Source: Polynucleobacter paneuropaeus (GTDB lineage: Bacteria; Pseudomonadota; Gammaproteobacteria; Burkholderiales; Burkholderiaceae). From it: 64,000 bases of DNA. The notes under the pieces were generated by a model. The model was not told where the DNA came from. It saw only the letters and a list, made by a program, of their open reading frames with translations, and did no database searches. How positions within the stretch are numbered: position 1 is the stretch's first letter; the number at the start of each line of letters is the position of its first letter. Positions 10,270 through 19,157 of the stretch are shown here, one piece after another. Position numbers and translations under genes: made by a program. Where the stretch lies: NCBI RefSeq assembly GCF_003261235.1, contig NZ_CP030085.1:1643241-1707240 (forward strand). Reading direction: 5' to 3'.

Positions 10270-10842
10270 ATGCCAACTGCATTCGGAACCCACAATACCA
10301 ATCCTCTAAGTCAGTTTCCACAGGCTTGGGACCGCGCCAGCAAAATAAAGCTCCTTGTATTAGATGTCGATGGCGTTATGACCAACGGGCAAGTCTGGAT
10401 TGGGGCGGATGGTAAAGAATCACTCAAGGCGTTTGATATTCAGGATGGCTTGGGCATCAAGCATTTGTCTCAATGCGACATACCTACTGCTGTCATCACT
10501 GGGCGTAGCTCAAAGATGGTCTTAGCGCGTTGTGAAGAATTAGGCATCGCCCATGTTCATATGGGTGTCAATAACAAAGTCCAGGCGCTCAATGAAGTGC
10601 TCAAAAAAATGAATCTGCGTCATAAAGACTGCGCAGTCATGGGTGATGACTGGCCTGATCTCGCCATGATGGCAAAAGCAGGGCTCAAAGTTTCTCCTGC
10701 ACAAGGTCACCAAGCTTTAAAAGATGTTGCGCACTATGTATGCTCTATGAAGGGTGGCAATGGTGCCGTACGCGAAGTTTCTGATCTTATCCTCAAAGCA
10801 CAAAATCGATATGAGGAATTGTTGCGACAGGCCTTGAGTTAA
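10270..10842 (+). CDS. kdsC: 3-deoxy-D-manno-octulosonate 8-phosphate phosphatase
   Basis: Dephosphorylates KDO-8-phosphate to KDO in the cytoplasm; HAD superfamily without a cap domain. The 190-residue protein shows the HAD nucleophile motif LDVDGVMTNG (Asp at about 32 and 34), VITGRSS as motif II, and GDDWPDLAMM as the metal-binding motif IV. Start at 10270 is 3 bases after kdsD. Length and context are typical of LPS clusters. Confidence 0.95.
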   Translation: MPTAFGTHNTNPLSQFPQAWDRASKIKLLVLDVDGVMTNGQVWIGADGKESLKAFDIQDGLGIKHLSQCDIPTAVITGRSSKMVLARCEELGIAHVHMGVNNKVQALNEVLKKMNLRHKDCAVMGDDWPDLAMMAKAGLKVSPAQGHQALKDVAHYVCSMKGGNGAVREVSDLILKAQNRYEELLRQALS

Positions 10843-10845
10843 GTA

Positions 10846-11484
10846 ATGGAACTCAATCCAGCACAAATTAAGGTCGGAGTATGGCGTCTCTTTTTACGTC
10901 TACTGCCTCTGATCATCATGGGGCTATTGGTGTTGATGACCTTTTGGCTTGTTAAGAAGACTAGTGCGCCCGAAGGTCCAGCTATTGCCCGTGTTCGACT
11001 GCATGAGCCAGACTACACGATTAAGAATGGGGCACTATCCGCTCTCAATGAGCTAGGTCAAACAAAATATCGGGTACTCGGCAAAAAGGTAACGCACTAC
11101 GATGATGATGCATCGATTGATATCGATACCCCACGCATGCGTTTATTCCAAGCCGATAAAACGCCAGTAACCGTTAAGTCGGATAAGGGTCACCTTGATG
11201 GTGATTTAACAATTCTAGACTTGATCGATAACGCAGAGATTTTCAAACCTGCTCAGGTGGCTACAGCTACTACTCCAGCAAGCTTTCGCATGCTAGCCCA
11301 GTCATCTTATTTCAAAGTACTCATTAATGATGACATTATCGAAACGAATCGACCCATTACTCTGGAGCAAGGCATCTCCATAATGCACTCTACCGAAGGC
11401 GGTAAGTTTAATAATGTGCAACAAAGCATGACCTTGCTGGGACAAGTCAAAGGGCGCATTGAGCACAGCCAAGAAAAGAACTGA
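10846..11484 (+). CDS. lptC: LPS export ABC transporter periplasmic protein LptC
   Basis: Bitopic inner-membrane component of the Lpt bridge that passes LPS from LptB2FG to LptA. The 212-residue protein has one N-terminal transmembrane segment (about residues 17-36, LPLIIMGLLVLMTFWLV) and a beta-jellyroll periplasmic domain with typical low-identity LptC character (ARVRLHEPDYTIKNG; repeated short beta segments). The assignment rests on fold-like pattern and position between kdsC and lptA. Its stop overlaps the lptA start. Confidence 0.88.
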   Translation: MELNPAQIKVGVWRLFLRLLPLIIMGLLVLMTFWLVKKTSAPEGPAIARVRLHEPDYTIKNGALSALNELGQTKYRVLGKKVTHYDDDASIDIDTPRMRLFQADKTPVTVKSDKGHLDGDLTILDLIDNAEIFKPAQVATATTPASFRMLAQSSYFKVLINDDIIETNRPITLEQGISIMHSTEGGKFNNVQQSMTLLGQVKGRIEHSQEKN

Positions 11485-12047
11485 TGCACCTACTGATACC
11501 CTCGTCTCGCTTCCTTTCCCTGATTAGCCTAATGATGGTTGTAATGGGAGCAGCTTACGCAGAAAAAGCTGACCAAAAGAAACCACTGATTTTGGAGGCG
11601 GATAAGGTGTCAGTGAATGATGTTCAGCAAGCGTATGAGCTACAAGGCAATATTCTGCTGATTAAGGGCAGCATTCTTGTTACTGGCGAGCAAGGAAATA
11701 TCAAAGTTGACCCAGAGGGTTATGAATTTGTCACCATGGAAAGTGACCAAGATACGACTGCAAGCTTCAGGCAACGACGCGAAGGTCCTGCCAATGAATT
11801 TATACAAGCCAATGGTAAAAATGTAGTGTACGACGCTAAAACAGAAGTACTCACCATCACGGGCGATGCCAGTATGAAGCGACTTCTGAACATGCAAATG
11901 CTCGACCAACTCAATGGCTGGAAAATTGAGTACGATGACGTAAAGCAGTACTATCGAGTATTCCCGCCACCGGATGCCAAAGAAAGTGATTTGCCACTAG
12001 CAAGAGCAATGCTTTCACCTAGACAAAAAGCTACTTTAGAAAAATGA
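11484..12047 (+). CDS. lptA: LPS transport periplasmic protein LptA
   Basis: Periplasmic bridge protein that carries LPS between LptC and the LptD complex. The 187-residue precursor has a signal peptide ending near AAYAEK (cleavage after AYA). The mature part has the OstA-like pattern: [35 protein letters not shown], and [23 protein letters not shown]. Start overlaps the lptC stop by one base, and its end overlaps lptB by four bases (ATGA), so translation is probably coupled. Confidence 0.92.
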   Translation: MHLLIPSSRFLSLISLMMVVMGAAYAEKADQKKPLILEADKVSVNDVQQAYELQGNILLIKGSILVTGEQGNIKVDPEGYEFVTMESDQDTTASFRQRREGPANEFIQANGKNVVYDAKTEVLTITGDASMKRLLNMQMLDQLNGWKIEYDDVKQYYRVFPPPDAKESDLPLARAMLSPRQKATLEK

Positions 12048-12808
12048 CTGTCGATTCAAATTCAAGTTCTGCTGCAACCCTTAGCGCACATCATTTACAA
12101 AAACACTACGGCTCTCGTACAGTAGTCCGAGATGTCTCTTTGGAAGTGAAATGCGGAGAGGTAGTTGGGCTACTAGGTCCGAACGGGGCCGGTAAGACCA
12201 CCTCCTTTTATATGATTGTTGGCTTGGTTCCGCTTGATGATGGCAGAATTATTCTTGACGGAACCGACATCACCCATCTACCAATTCACGAACGTGCTCG
12301 TATGGGTCTCTCCTATTTACCTCAAGAGGCCTCCGTTTTTAGAAAACTGAATGTGGCTGAAAATATTCAAGCGGTATTAGAGTTGCAAGCACAGGGTGGA
12401 ACACCGCTAAGCAAAGCTGAAATTCAAGATCGGCTTGATGAGTTGTTAAGCGAACTTCAAATTAGCCATTTACGTGATAACCCTGCACTTTCATTATCGG
12501 GTGGCGAAAGACGGCGTGTAGAAATTGCGCGTGCGCTTGCATCCCAACCTAAATTTATTTTGCTAGATGAACCCTTTGCCGGCGTTGACCCTATTGCTGT
12601 TGGTGAAATCCAGCGAATTGTCCGCTTCTTGCGTGATCGCCAGATTGGAGTATTAATCACCGATCACAACGTCCGCGAAACTCTGGGTATTTGTGACCAC
12701 GCCTACATTATTAGTGAAGGCTCGGTCCTGGCTGCAGGCAAGCCCGATGAAATTATCGAGAATGATGCTGTACGAAGAGTCTATCTAGGTGAAAATTTCC
12801 GCATGTAA
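12044..12808 (+). CDS. lptB: LPS export ABC transporter ATP-binding protein LptB
   Basis: Cytoplasmic ATPase that drives LPS extraction from the inner membrane with LptF and LptG. The 254 residues carry Walker A GPNGAGKT at 45-52, a Q-loop around [10 protein letters not shown], the signature [15 protein letters not shown], Walker [14 protein letters not shown] and the switch His in LITDHNVRE. The LptB-typical C-terminus YLGENFRM is present. In many proteobacteria rpoN follows directly; here about 180 noncoding bases follow and then hpf. Confidence 0.97.
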   Translation: MTVDSNSSSAATLSAHHLQKHYGSRTVVRDVSLEVKCGEVVGLLGPNGAGKTTSFYMIVGLVPLDDGRIILDGTDITHLPIHERARMGLSYLPQEASVFRKLNVAENIQAVLELQAQGGTPLSKAEIQDRLDELLSELQISHLRDNPALSLSGGERRRVEIARALASQPKFILLDEPFAGVDPIAVGEIQRIVRFLRDRQIGVLITDHNVRETLGICDHAYIISEGSVLAAGKPDEIIENDAVRRVYLGENFRM

Positions 12809-12854
12809 TTTGCGATTTTTTTGATCTTTTTTGATCAAATATCGTAACTCCCTC

Positions 12855-12883
12855 TTGGTTTTCAGTGAAATCACTGATACGCT
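12855..12883 (+). promoter_or_regulatory. Candidate hpf promoter containing an inverted repeat in its spacer
   Basis: TTGGTT (12855-12860) and TACGCT (12878-12883) are separated by 17 bases. The spacer contains a perfect inverted repeat, TCAGTG-AAAT-CACTGA (12862-12877), which could be an operator. The hexamers match consensus only moderately. The rest of the 182-base lptB-hpf gap holds two TTTTTTGATC direct repeats (12817-12836) that partly form a hairpin. Confidence 0.35.
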
Positions 12884-12990
12884 AAAGGTTCATGAATTCC
12901 AATCCATAGATATAAATCCGTAAATCAAGGGGCATGCTACGCACCCTTGCTATTGCTATGCGTAGACAGCGTTGTTAATGGGAGCTGATG

Positions 12991-13314
12991 ATGAATTTGA
13001 AGATTAATAGCCGTCATGTTGAGGTCACACCAGGAATGCGGGAACACCTTGAGGCGGGTTTTGCCAAGATTCGTAAGCATTTTGATCATGTAATTGATGC
13101 ATCGGCCTTTTTGATTGTCGATAAAGCCAAAGAAAAGGATTTGCGTCAGACTGCTGAAATCACCATTCATCTCAAAGGCAAGGAGCTCTTTGCCCAAGCC
13201 CATCACTCTGACCTTTACCACGCAATGGATGCGGTGGTTGATAAATTAGAGCGCCAAGTCGTTAAACATAAAGAAAAAATCCAAGATCACCATCACGAAA
13301 AACATTTAGACTAG
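12991..13314 (+). CDS. hpf: Ribosome hibernation promoting factor (short HPF / YfiA family)
   Basis: Binds 70S ribosomes and promotes their dimerisation or inactivation in stationary phase. The 107-residue length and sequence (MNLKINSRHVEVTPGMREHL, HLKGKELFAQAHHSDLYHAMD, closing Lys/His-rich tail) match the short HPF class. Two tandem ATGs occur at 12988 and 12991; the second is chosen because the GGGAG Shine-Dalgarno sequence (12980-12984) is then 6 bases away. It precedes ptsN, as in many proteobacteria. Confidence 0.93.
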   Translation: MNLKINSRHVEVTPGMREHLEAGFAKIRKHFDHVIDASAFLIVDKAKEKDLRQTAEITIHLKGKELFAQAHHSDLYHAMDAVVDKLERQVVKHKEKIQDHHHEKHLD

Positions 13315-13333
13315 TGTTTACCCTCAGGACACC

Positions 13334-13339
13334 TATAAT
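13334..13339 (+). promoter_or_regulatory. Candidate -10 box just upstream of ptsN
   Basis: A perfect TATAAT lies 8 bases before the ptsN ATG in the 33-base hpf-ptsN gap. Transcription would start within about two bases of the ATG, giving a leaderless or nearly leaderless mRNA. No good -35 is seen. Confidence 0.45.
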
Positions 13340-13347
13340 CATTTGAT

Positions 13348-13809
13348 ATGAATGCCCTGAATGATCTTTTTGCCCTCGACTGCATCACCCTAGATAGCCC
13401 CTCTAAAAATAGGGCTGAAGTATTTGTTGATGCTGGCAAGCTTTTTGCCAATCAAATTGGCATCAGCGCTGATCAGGTAGTGGAGTTTCTCAATGCGCGC
13501 GAAGCGCTTGGCTCTACCGCTCTTGGCGCTGGCGTTGCCATTCCCCACGGCCGGGTTAAAGGTTTAAAACAACCTATTGCCGCTTTTATCAGACTAAAAA
13601 ATCCAATTGACTTTGCCGCACCTGATGGTGAAGCGGTTTCGATGTTAATTTTCTTACTGGTTCCGGAGAAAGCAACGCAAGAGCATTTAGAAATTCTTTC
13701 TTCAATTGCTCAACTCTTGTCAGACGCAGATGCTCGCAAGATTTTGTCTGCTGAGTCTGATTCTGGAAAAATCTGTCAACTCATCCAAAACTGGGGTAGT
13801 AGCAAATGA
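13348..13809 (+). CDS. ptsN: PTS IIA-like nitrogen-regulatory protein (EIIA-Ntr)
   Basis: Phosphocarrier of the regulatory PTS; controls targets such as K+ transport and nitrogen/carbon balance by its phosphorylation state, without moving sugar. The 153-residue protein has the EIIA type-2 fold; the phosphorylated His fits H67 in [11 protein letters not shown]. It lies between hpf and hprK, overlapping hprK by four bases (ATGA). The partners HPr and EI are encoded at 45100-47123 in this window. Confidence 0.95.
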   Translation: MNALNDLFALDCITLDSPSKNRAEVFVDAGKLFANQIGISADQVVEFLNAREALGSTALGAGVAIPHGRVKGLKQPIAAFIRLKNPIDFAAPDGEAVSMLIFLLVPEKATQEHLEILSSIAQLLSDADARKILSAESDSGKICQLIQNWGSSK

Positions 13810-14792
13810 CCCAACCCCTCTTACTTGAAGGCGTTACAGCTCAGCAAATATTTGACGATAACGTTGCTGAACTCAGGCTCTCTTGGATTGGTGGATTAGA
13901 AGGGGCTGATCGCACCTTTCCTGCTGAGGCTGTAAAAGCAGCAGCTGCAAGCTCTGACTTAGTTGGGCATTTAAATCTCATTCACCCCAGTCGAATTCAA
14001 ATCTTCGGCGAACAAGAGGTGGAGTATCACGCTGTGCTCAATCAACAACAGCGACAAGAACAAATTGCTTCATTGATTTCCAAGACTCCACCCTGCGTGA
14101 TTGTTGCGGATGGAAAGACTGCAGACCCCGATCTTCAACTCTTTTGCCAACGATCATCTACCCCGCTCTTTACTACCAGTATCTCAGCAGCATCTGTCAT
14201 TGATCATTTGCGCACCTATTTGTCGAAAATTGGCGCGCCTCAGATTACGATGCACGGCGTATTCATGGATATTTTAGGTTTGGGTGTTTTGCTCACTGGT
14301 GAGTCTGGTCTTGGTAAAAGCGAATTGGGGCTAGAGTTGATTTCTCGTGGCCATGGCTTGGTTGCTGACGATGCAGTGGATTTTGCGCGCCTGGGACCAG
14401 ATTACATTGAAGGTCGCTGTCCAGTGATTCTCCGCGACTTACTAGAAGTAAGAGGTCTAGGTTTATTAGATATTCGCACGATCTTTGGAGAAACTGCAGT
14501 CCGCCGCAAACTCAAGTTACGCCTGATTGTCCAACTCGTTCGCCGGACTGATGGAGAATTTGAACGCCTACCCATTGAAGCCCAACATCTAGATGTTTTA
14601 GGAATTCCGATTCGGACAGTGAAGATTCAAGTGGCTGCCGGTAGAAACTTAGCAGTATTAGTAGAGGCAGCGGTCCGCAACACGATCTTGCAATTGCGTG
14701 GTATTGATACCCTAAAGGACTTCATTGAGCGACAACGCCAGCAAATGAATGCCGAGCCTGATAGCGCAAAAATCCAAGGGCGCTTACTCTAA
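13806..14792 (+). CDS. hprK: HPr kinase/phosphorylase
   Basis: Phosphorylates and dephosphorylates HPr on Ser46. The 328-residue protein has an N-terminal regulatory domain and a C-terminal P-loop kinase domain: Walker A GESGLGKS at 165-172, the HprK signature [11 protein letters not shown] further on, and a His/Asp pair around [11 protein letters not shown]. HPr in this window keeps Ser46 (see ptsH), so both halves of the circuit are present. In Gram-negatives the pair usually serves regulation rather than catabolite repression. Confidence 0.96.
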   Translation: MTQPLLLEGVTAQQIFDDNVAELRLSWIGGLEGADRTFPAEAVKAAAASSDLVGHLNLIHPSRIQIFGEQEVEYHAVLNQQQRQEQIASLISKTPPCVIVADGKTADPDLQLFCQRSSTPLFTTSISAASVIDHLRTYLSKIGAPQITMHGVFMDILGLGVLLTGESGLGKSELGLELISRGHGLVADDAVDFARLGPDYIEGRCPVILRDLLEVRGLGLLDIRTIFGETAVRRKLKLRLIVQLVRRTDGEFERLPIEAQHLDVLGIPIRTVKIQVAAGRNLAVLVEAAVRNTILQLRGIDTLKDFIERQRQQMNAEPDSAKIQGRLL

Positions 14793-15682
14793 TGCAAATT
14801 AATCTGATCACCGGAATCTCTGGCTCAGGTAAATCAGTGGCTCTCCGGGCCTTTGAGGATGCAGGTTTTGATTGTGTTGATAATCTGCCAGTTTCACTAT
14901 TAGAAAGCTTAGTAGGCAATCTGGAAAAGGAAGGAAGCAAACAACTGGCTGTTGCCATTGATGCTCGACGTGGCGAATCCATCTCCGAACTCCCCAAAAT
15001 TTTAGAGAACTTACGAAGCCAGCATGAGCTCAGAGTGATCTTCCTCAGCGCTGATACAAACTCTTTAGTGCAACGCTTCTCGGAAACCCGTCGACGTCAC
15101 CCTCTATCAGGCAGTAGCAAAGCCTTTGATTCCGCTACTTTGATTGAGGCAATTGATCGAGAGCGTGCGCTTTTGGAGCCCTTGCGTAGCCAGGCCCATT
15201 GCATTGATACCAGCAACATACCAGCGCATGCCTTACGCTCATGGATATATGACCTCGTAAAAGATAAATCACTTGGCCTAAATGTCGTCTTTCAATCGTT
15301 TGGATTTAAAAAAGGTGTGCCAAGTGAGGCCGATCTAGTTTTCGATGTACGCTGCTTGCCTAATCCTCACTACGACAAAATCCTGAAACCATTGACAGGC
15401 CATGATCAAGCAGTCAAAGAGTTCTTAGAGCATATTCCGGAAGTGGTGAGCATGGAAAAAGACATTATTCAATTTATTGAAAAATGGCTTCCCCACTATA
15501 TTGCTGACGGTCGTAGTTACCTTACGGTAGCTATAGGCTGCACTGGCGGGCAACACCGCTCAGTCTATTTGGTGACTCGTCTCATGAAACATTTCCAGAA
15601 TCAAAAAGCCTTGAGTGATTTACAGATTAGCTTTTTGTCCCGACATCGCGAGCTAGACTCAATCCCTGTAAAAGCAGCTTAA
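14792..15682 (+). CDS. rapZ: RNase adapter protein RapZ (YvcJ family NTP-binding protein)
   Basis: P-loop protein that in enterobacteria binds GlmZ sRNA and directs RNase E cleavage, sensing glucosamine-6-phosphate. The 296-residue protein has Walker A GISGSGKS at 8-15, RRHPLSG in the middle, and the conserved C-terminal segment FDVRCLPNPHY...IGCTGGQHRSVYL. Its target RNA here is unknown. Its last 56 bases overlap the antisense 3' end of mutY. Confidence 0.94.
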   Translation: MQINLITGISGSGKSVALRAFEDAGFDCVDNLPVSLLESLVGNLEKEGSKQLAVAIDARRGESISELPKILENLRSQHELRVIFLSADTNSLVQRFSETRRRHPLSGSSKAFDSATLIEAIDRERALLEPLRSQAHCIDTSNIPAHALRSWIYDLVKDKSLGLNVVFQSFGFKKGVPSEADLVFDVRCLPNPHYDKILKPLTGHDQAVKEFLEHIPEVVSMEKDIIQFIEKWLPHYIADGRSYLTVAIGCTGGQHRSVYLVTRLMKHFQNQKALSDLQISFLSRHRELDSIPVKAA

Positions 15683-16787
15683 TTGGCTGCGGTAGGCCAT
15701 ACTGACCTAGCTTATGCAGATCTACCCATTGATAAGTGGGATCGCTAAAACAATATTGCTCCTGTAGCTTCGCCTCCCAAATCCGCATCCACAAACGGCG
15801 ATGTGTAAACACATGTTTAATCTCTTGTTGATGACTTAAGGATGAACATCTTTTTACCAACAGTCTCACATCCTGACCTCTGAAGACTGTCTTCAAGAGA
15901 TCGGACGCTCCTACCTGAGAAGAATTCTGGGAAATTTTTTGATTGACTGGGGTACGAGATATCCAATCAGATTCAGGCAAGGACCATAAACCTCCCCAGA
16001 TGGCTTTTGGCGGACGCTTCTGTAGTAAGACGAAATCGCCTTGGCGAAGTAAGACCATACTGCAGATAAATTCTGGTGACTTTGCCTTACTGATTTTTTT
16101 AGGTAGCAGTAAAACCTGATCGCTTAAGTTGGCCTGGCAATTTTTTTCAAACGGGCATTTTTGTTGGCCACCAATGCACACCGGTCTACGAGCTGTGCAC
16201 CACGTCGCTCCAAAATCCATTAAGGCTTGAGTGTAAGTTGGCATGCTCTGCGAAGACTTTGGCAGCAAACGCTCTGCTATGGCCCAGAGCTCATCTGTTA
16301 CCGCCTTTTCTTGCAAAGGTTGCTCTATTGCAAATAGGCGCGCCAGAATTCGCTTCACATTGGCGTCTAAGATGGGCGCTCGTTCCTCAAAGGCAAAAGC
16401 AGCGATGGCGCCAGCAGTCGATCTACCAATGCCTTTGAGCTGCTCTAGCAGAAGAGGATCTTTTGGAAAATGCCCATCAAAATCTTCAACCACCTGCTTA
16501 GCGCAAGCATGTAAATTTCTGGCTCGCGAGTAATATCCTAGCCCAGCCCACTCCGCTAAGACCTCGTCTATATTTGCCGCAGCGAGTTTTTTAACGTTAG
16601 GGAAGCGCTTCATGAAGCGGGGGTAACGTTCCAGCACGGTAGTAACTTGAGTTTGTTGGAGCATGATTTCAGAAACCCACACTGCATAAGCATCGTGCTT
16701 ACCCTGCCAAGGCAGGCCATGGCGGCCTTCGGCCTCATGCCAGGTAATCAAGCGCTCAGCAAATTGATCAAGAAACGATTTACTCAC
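15627..16787 (-). CDS. mutY: A/G-specific adenine glycosylase
   Basis: Removes adenine mispaired with 8-oxoguanine. The 386-residue protein has the HhH-GPD domain (EIMLQQTQVTTVLERYPRF, LKGIGRSTAGAI with following catalytic-type Asp in APILDANVKRIL), the 4Fe-4S loop (four Cys between CTARRPVC and CPFEKNC), and a C-terminal NUDIX-like domain that recognises 8-oxoG. The start codon is GTG at 16787. It lies 13 bases after mutM on the same strand, so the two GO-repair enzymes are probably cotranscribed. Confidence 0.95.
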   Translation of the reverse strand: MSKSFLDQFAERLITWHEAEGRHGLPWQGKHDAYAVWVSEIMLQQTQVTTVLERYPRFMKRFPNVKKLAAANIDEVLAEWAGLGYYSRARNLHACAKQVVEDFDGHFPKDPLLLEQLKGIGRSTAGAIAAFAFEERAPILDANVKRILARLFAIEQPLQEKAVTDELWAIAERLLPKSSQSMPTYTQALMDFGATWCTARRPVCIGGQQKCPFEKNCQANLSDQVLLLPKKISKAKSPEFICSMVLLRQGDFVLLQKRPPKAIWGGLWSLPESDWISRTPVNQKISQNSSQVGASDLLKTVFRGQDVRLLVKRCSSLSHQQEIKHVFTHRRLWMRIWEAKLQEQYCFSDPTYQWVDLHKLGQYGLPQPIKLLLQGLSLARDVGTKS

Positions 16788-16800
16788 CGCAGACTATCTC

Positions 16801-17637
16801 TTAGCGCTTTTGGCATTGGGAACAGAAATACGTTGAACGCTGACTTTGAACAATTTGCTTGATTGGAGTTTTGCAAACCTTGCAAGGCAAGCCTTTGCGG
16901 TCATACACTTTAGTTTGCACCATGAAATGACCAGGGTCACCATCGGTGTTAACAAAATCTTTAAGCGAGCTACCGCCAGCCTCAATTGCTTTTTTTAGAA
17001 TCAATTTCACTGCGGCGGCAAGACGAGTGCATTGTGGGCGAGTCAATTTACCAGTCGCCTTTGCAGGATGAATGCCAGCCTCAAACAAACTTTCAGAACA
17101 ATAAATATTACCGACCCCTACAACAGCCTCGCCCGCCAATAAAAATTGCTTTACTGCAATAGTACGTTTACGAGATTTCTGGAATAGGAGTTGCGCTCCC
17201 ACCTCTCCAATAAATCCTTCTGAGAAGGGCTCTACTCCGAGTTTTTGCAATAAAGGATATTTTTCAATGGGTCCATTGGTTTTAGGATGCCAAAGGACTG
17301 CGCCGAATTTTCTGGGATCGTGCAAGCGCAAACTCAACTTCCCAAAGTCGATGGTTACCCGATCATGCAACTTTAAGTTTTCATGCAATGGTAAAACTCG
17401 CAAAGTTCCCGTCATTCCCAGATGAACCAGTAAATAGCCCGTATCCATTTCTAATAATAAGTATTTACCTCTACGAGTAATGGCTTGTAGTTTTTGTCCA
17501 AGAAGCGTTTTGGGTAGATGTTTTGGGACAGGCCAACGCAAACGACCATCAATGATTTTGACTGCCGTGACTTTACGGCCCTCAAGATAGGGCTGGATTC
17601 CGAGTCTAGTGACTTCTACTTCTGGAAGTTCTGGCAT
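16801..17637 (-). CDS. mutM: Formamidopyrimidine-DNA glycosylase
   Basis: Excises 8-oxoguanine and formamidopyrimidines and nicks the abasic site. The 278 residues start with the catalytic MPELPEVEV (Pro2 and Glu3 after Met removal), carry the H2TH region (VGNIYCSESLFEAGIHP) and end with a zinc finger of four Cys (CKVCKTP...YFCSQCQKR). It is upstream of mutY in the same direction. A TACAAT box lies exactly 6 bases before the ATG. Confidence 0.97.
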   Translation of the reverse strand: MPELPEVEVTRLGIQPYLEGRKVTAVKIIDGRLRWPVPKHLPKTLLGQKLQAITRRGKYLLLEMDTGYLLVHLGMTGTLRVLPLHENLKLHDRVTIDFGKLSLRLHDPRKFGAVLWHPKTNGPIEKYPLLQKLGVEPFSEGFIGEVGAQLLFQKSRKRTIAVKQFLLAGEAVVGVGNIYCSESLFEAGIHPAKATGKLTRPQCTRLAAAVKLILKKAIEAGGSSLKDFVNTDGDPGHFMVQTKVYDRKGLPCKVCKTPIKQIVQSQRSTYFCSQCQKR

Positions 17638-17643
17638 GAATCG

Positions 17644-17649
17644 ATTGTA
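17644..17649 (-). promoter_or_regulatory. Candidate leaderless -10 box of mutM
   Basis: On the minus strand TACAAT is followed by CGATTC and then the mutM ATG, a spacing of 6. It faces the divergent TAGAAT box of the TPR-LolB gene 11 bases away. Confidence 0.5.
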
Positions 17650-17660
17650 GATTCGCGGAT

Positions 17661-17666
17661 TAGAAT
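17661..17666 (+). promoter_or_regulatory. Candidate leaderless -10 box of the TPR-LolB gene
   Basis: TAGAAT is followed by GTGCTT and the ATG at 17673, a spacing of 6. This also argues for the ATG over the in-frame GTG at 17667. Confidence 0.5.
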
Positions 17667-17672
17667 GTGCTT

Positions 17673-19157
17673 ATGAACCTATTCTGTAAATCTGCTTTTC
17701 AGTCTATTTGCCTTGTCTGCCTTCTCAGCGCCATGAGTTTCCTGGGCTCAAATGCTCTTGCCCAATCCGAGAATGCTGGTAACGGAGAGGCGGTATTTGA
17801 GATATTGGCCTCTGAAATTGCGCTTCAGCGGGGGGAGGCTGGTCTCGCTTACAACACCTATTTAGAGTTAGCACGCCGCTACCAAGACCCACGATTAGCT
17901 CAAAGAGCAATGGAAATTGCGATTAATGCAGGGGCTTCAGATTTAGCCCTCCAAGCCGCGCAAACCTGGCAGAGCTTGGCGCCCGCACAGACTAAGCCTA
18001 AAGAAGTGCTCGTTACCCTATTGATTCTGAATCAACGCTGGTCCGAAGCGGTTCAGCCGACTATCGCACTGCTAAATCAAGAATCCTTGGCGGAACGTGA
18101 AAATACCTTGCTTCAGATCCAATCATTGCTCAGCAAAGCCAGCAATGAATCTGATGCACTTCGTGCCTTCTACGAAATTGTTTCCGAACTCAAGCCAGCC
18201 CCAAAAAATCCTGGAATTCTGTATACCTATGCAATGGCTGCCGAAAATACTGGCCATACCGAAATCATGGAAAAGGTATTACGGCAGATTCTGGTTAAAA
18301 ATCCCAATGATGCCAATACGCTCAATGCCCTTGGTTATTCTTTGGCTGACCGAAACCAGCAATTAAATGAGGCGTTCAAACTCATTTCAAAAGCCCATCG
18401 CCTGGCTCCGGATGATCCCTTTATTTTAGATAGCTTAGGTTGGGTCAATTTTCGACTTGGAAAGAATGCTCTCGCATTAGAAGAGCTCAAGCAAGCGTTT
18501 GGTATGAAACCTGAAGCCGATATCGCCGCTCATATTGGTGAGGTCCTCTGGGCCATGAATCGTCACTCGGAAGCTGAAGCAATTTGGGCAGAAGGACAAA
18601 AGCTCGATGCTAATAATGCAACTCTCAAAGAAACAATCAAACGCTTACAGCCAGATTGGTCTTTAAGTGCTTCATCTTCACAAGGGTCATGGGATGGCCG
18701 ATTTGCAGTCAAAATTATTGGTATTACTAATAGCCAAAACCAGGGTGGATCTGGCGGTTTTACCTTAACGCAAGATGCACAAAAAGATATTTTAGAAATT
18801 CGTAATCCCGTTGGTGGATCGATTGCAAAAATCACTATTACCCCTGGTGAAGCGAGCCTAGAAAGTAACGGAAAAATAGTTACCGCAGTAGATGCCGACA
18901 CACTAGTGCAAAATACTTTAGGCCTCCCACTACCTGCTAGAGGCCTATCTAATTGGCTTAGAGGGGAAGTGCGTCCTGGAAGTACTGCTAGTGTTGAGCG
19001 AAATAGCAGTGGTCAAGTCAGTCAAATTATTCAAGATGGCTGGAACCTGAACTACACCTGGTCTAAATCGAATGTCTTAGAAAAACTGAATTTGAGTCGT
19101 AACTCTAACATCGGCTCGATTGATATTCGTCTTGTTTTCGATAAACCCAATGAGTGA
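17673..19157 (+). CDS. TPR-repeat protein fused to a LolB-like lipoprotein-insertion domain
   Basis: A 494-residue secreted protein. Residues 1-30 form a signal peptide ending SNALA before Q31; there is no lipobox Cys at the cleavage point. Residues about 40-320 are helical TPR-like repeats (for example NTLNALGYSLADRNQQLNEAF and DPFILDSLGWVNFRLGKNALAL). Residues about 340-494 resemble LolB: WDGRFAVKI, GGFTLTQ, EIRNPVGGSIAKI, the LGLPLPARGLSNWLRG core and the closing QDGWNLNYTW. LolB normally is a separate outer-membrane lipoprotein next to ispE, the position held here. The LolB call is an inference from this pattern and from synteny. The GTG at 17667 is an alternative start; the stop overlaps ispE by 8 bases. 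Confidence 0.82.
   Translation: MNLFCKSAFQSICLVCLLSAMSFLGSNALAQSENAGNGEAVFEILASEIALQRGEAGLAYNTYLELARRYQDPRLAQRAMEIAINAGASDLALQAAQTWQSLAPAQTKPKEVLVTLLILNQRWSEAVQPTIALLNQESLAERENTLLQIQSLLSKASNESDALRAFYEIVSELKPAPKNPGILYTYAMAAENTGHTEIMEKVLRQILVKNPNDANTLNALGYSLADRNQQLNEAFKLISKAHRLAPDDPFILDSLGWVNFRLGKNALALEELKQAFGMKPEADIAAHIGEVLWAMNRHSEAEAIWAEGQKLDANNATLKETIKRLQPDWSLSASSSQGSWDGRFAVKIIGITNSQNQGGSGGFTLTQDAQKDILEIRNPVGGSIAKITITPGEASLESNGKIVTAVDADTLVQNTLGLPLPARGLSNWLRGEVRPGSTASVERNSSGQVSQIIQDGWNLNYTWSKSNVLEKLNLSRNSNIGSIDIRLVFDKPNE

Noticed and set aside
12817..12839. Hairpin TTTGATC/GATCAAA after lptB as a terminator
   Set aside because: The stem is AT-rich and no T run follows on the plus strand; more likely a repeat of TTTTTTGATC.
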